A stretch of DNA of 5,804 nt from Chloroflexota bacterium (GTDB lineage: Bacteria; Chloroflexota; Dehalococcoidia; SM23-28-2): assembly GCA_030691665.1 (NCBI GenBank), contig JAUYDU010000325.1, forward strand, positions 1 to 5,804, written 5' to 3'. Positions 5,099 through 5,804 of this stretch are shown here, piece after piece (position 1 is the stretch's first letter; each line of letters opens with the position of its first letter). The translations under genes were made by a program, and so were the position numbers. The notes below the pieces were generated by a model that made no database searches, was not told where the DNA came from, and saw nothing but the letters and a program-made list of their open reading frames with translations.

Positions 5099-5142
5099 TG
5101 TGGGTTCAACACAGGCTGTGCAGTGACACCCCACACGTCAAG

Positions 5143-5171
5143 CCAGCCCGTAGGGCTGGAACCTGGCCAGG
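5143..5171 (+). promoter_or_regulatory. Leader palindromes, one overlapping the Shine-Dalgarno of the second antiporter
   Basis: CCAGCCC-GTA-GGGCTGG (5143-5159) is a perfect seven-pair hairpin. Two bases later CCTGGCCAGG (5162-5171) is a perfect palindrome whose right end forms the first bases of the AGGAGG ribosome site (5169-5174). No T run follows, so this is not a terminator. It could be an operator or a translational control element in the transcript leader. Structure seen, role inferred. Confidence 0.45.
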
Positions 5172-5179
5172 AGGCGTTC

Positions 5180-5287
5180 GTGGTCAGCGTTGTATTCATC
5201 GTCATCGGTGTCATCGTCGGCCTCGGCTTCATCGGCAACTACCTGTTTCGCAAGTTCGGTGTGCCCGACGTTCTATTTCTAGTGTAG
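5180..5287 (+). pseudogene. N-terminal fragment of a second cation:proton antiporter, cut by an IS630 element
   Basis: A GTG at 5180, five bases after a perfect AGGAGG, opens 35 codons: VVSVVFIVIGVIVGLGFIG, then NYLFRKFGVPDVLFLV, followed at once by TAG. A first membrane helix followed by LF-R-K-x-G-x-PDVLFL is the usual N-terminus of CPA-type Na+(K+)/H+ antiporters, in which a further helix (LLGLxxGP) should follow. The homology stops at about 5285, where IS630 sequence starts, so the gene was interrupted there and the rest is presumably on the far side of that element, outside the window. With the decayed Kef gene at 771-2071 this makes two damaged antiporters, possibly once neighbours before the IS6-like pair came in between. 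Its promoter and leader remain intact. Confidence 0.7.
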
Positions 5288-5804
5288 TGCTTCACATATA
5301 GCGTTAGTTATGGTAGACTGCTGGGCATGAGAACCAGCAGACGACTGAACGTGAGCGAGAGAGATCGGGCGGACTTGGAGCGGCTGATCAGGAACGGGAA
5401 CACTCCGCAGAAGGTGGTGCTACGAGCGCGCATTGTGGTCCTGAGCGGCGAGGGGATGGCCACGGGCGAAATCCTGCAGCAACTGGCGACCACCACGCCG
5501 ACCGTAACCCGGTGGCGGCAGCGGTACGAGGCGGCCAGGGTGGACGGTCTGGTGAAGGACAAGAGCCGTCCCGGGCGGAAGCGGCGGATCGAGGAAGGGA
5601 AGGTGCGAGAGGTGGTGGAGCGGACTCTGCGGGAGAAGCCGCCCGAGGCGACGCACTGGAGCACGCGCAGCATGGCCATGGTGGTGGGGCTGAGCCCCGC
5701 CAGTGTGCAGCGCATCTGGAAAGCCCATGGCCTGAAGCCCCATCTGGTCCGGACGTTCAAGCTCAGCCGAGACCCGCGCTTCGTGGAGAAACTGCGGGAC
5801 GTGG
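5287..5804 (+). mobile_element. IS630-family insertion sequence, left part (runs off right edge)
   Basis: The element is recognised by its transposase (from 5327). The left boundary is inferred from where antiporter homology stops. A TA dinucleotide, the standard IS630 target, lies at 5285-5286. The inverted repeat cannot be confirmed because the other end is outside the window, so the boundary could shift by some tens of bases. Confidence 0.7.
5327..5804 (+). CDS. IS630-family transposase, N-terminal 159 residues (runs off right edge)
   Basis: The frame is open from the ATG at 5327 to the edge. The N-terminal helix-turn-helix is clear: TPQKVVLRARIVVLSGEGMA, GEILQQLATTTPTVTRWRQRY, then the linker VDGLVKDKSRPGRKRRI, which is the classic 'GL-x-D-x-x-RPGR' signature. 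A second helix-turn-helix follows (ATHWSTRSMAMVVGLSPASV, then QRIWKAHGLKPH), ending in VRTFKLSRDPRFVEKLRDV just before the DDE domain, which is outside the window. These motifs are those of IS630 (Tc1/mariner-like) transposases, which insert at TA. No strong Shine-Dalgarno precedes the ATG. The visible part has no frameshift; whether the catalytic half is intact is unknown. Its GC is high like the host, unlike the two IS6-like elements. Confidence 0.93.
   Translation, partial: MRTSRRLNVSERDRADLERLIRNGNTPQKVVLRARIVVLSGEGMATGEILQQLATTTPTVTRWRQRYEAARVDGLVKDKSRPGRKRRIEEGKVREVVERTLREKPPEATHWSTRSMAMVVGLSPASVQRIWKAHGLKPHLVRTFKLSRDPRFVEKLRDV

Noticed and set aside
5143..5159. Hairpin as a rho-independent terminator
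   Set aside because: No T run follows it and it lies between a promoter and a ribosome-binding site, so a leader or operator role is more likely.
4918..5301. Plus-strand open frame of 127 codons across the right end of IS-B
   Set aside because: It crosses the inverted repeat, the target repeat, the promoter and the antiporter start in the wrong frame.
5308..5760. Minus-strand open frame of 150 codons
   Set aside because: It is antisense to a clear IS630 transposase and shows no family motif of its own.

Overview
The window comes from a GC-rich bacterial chromosome. The phylum is not certain. The TetR gene and the antiporter style would fit an environmental Chloroflexota-like genome, but no marker gene settles it. 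The host DNA is clearly GC-rich, while the central block of about 2.9 kb has lower GC and is entirely mobile DNA.

Layout. (1) 1-718: a two-gene minus-strand operon. A small cysteine-free protein, possibly related to HesB/IscA-like proteins, is followed by a TetR-family regulator that runs off the left edge. A near-consensus sigma-70 promoter (TTGACG, 17 bp, TATAAT) drives it, and a near-palindrome sits over the expected transcription start, a good candidate for TetR autoregulation. (2) 771-2071: on the opposite strand, a decayed Kef/CPA2-type cation:proton antiporter with three frame changes and two apparent in-frame internal deletions. (3) 2150-5061: two different, complete IS6-like insertion sequences placed head to tail in the same orientation, called IS-A (2158-3607) and IS-B (3616-5053). 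The same 8-mer, GCAAGAAG, occurs left of IS-A, between the two elements, and right of IS-B. Each element has a DDE transposase and one unrelated passenger ORF: a small soluble protein in IS-A and a two-helix membrane protein in IS-B. (4) 5062-5287: host DNA again, with a promoter, a leader containing two small palindromes, and the N-terminal 35 codons of a second cation:proton antiporter. (5) About 5287-5804: an IS630-family element that cuts this antiporter. Its transposase runs off the right edge.

Taken together, a regulator next to an antiporter locus has become an IS landing site. One antiporter is a pseudogene and the other is truncated. The most unusual part is the tandem IS6-like pair: two diverged elements using one identical 8-bp target, with passengers not expected in this single-gene IS family. 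No RNA gene, CRISPR array or convincing rho-independent terminator was seen.
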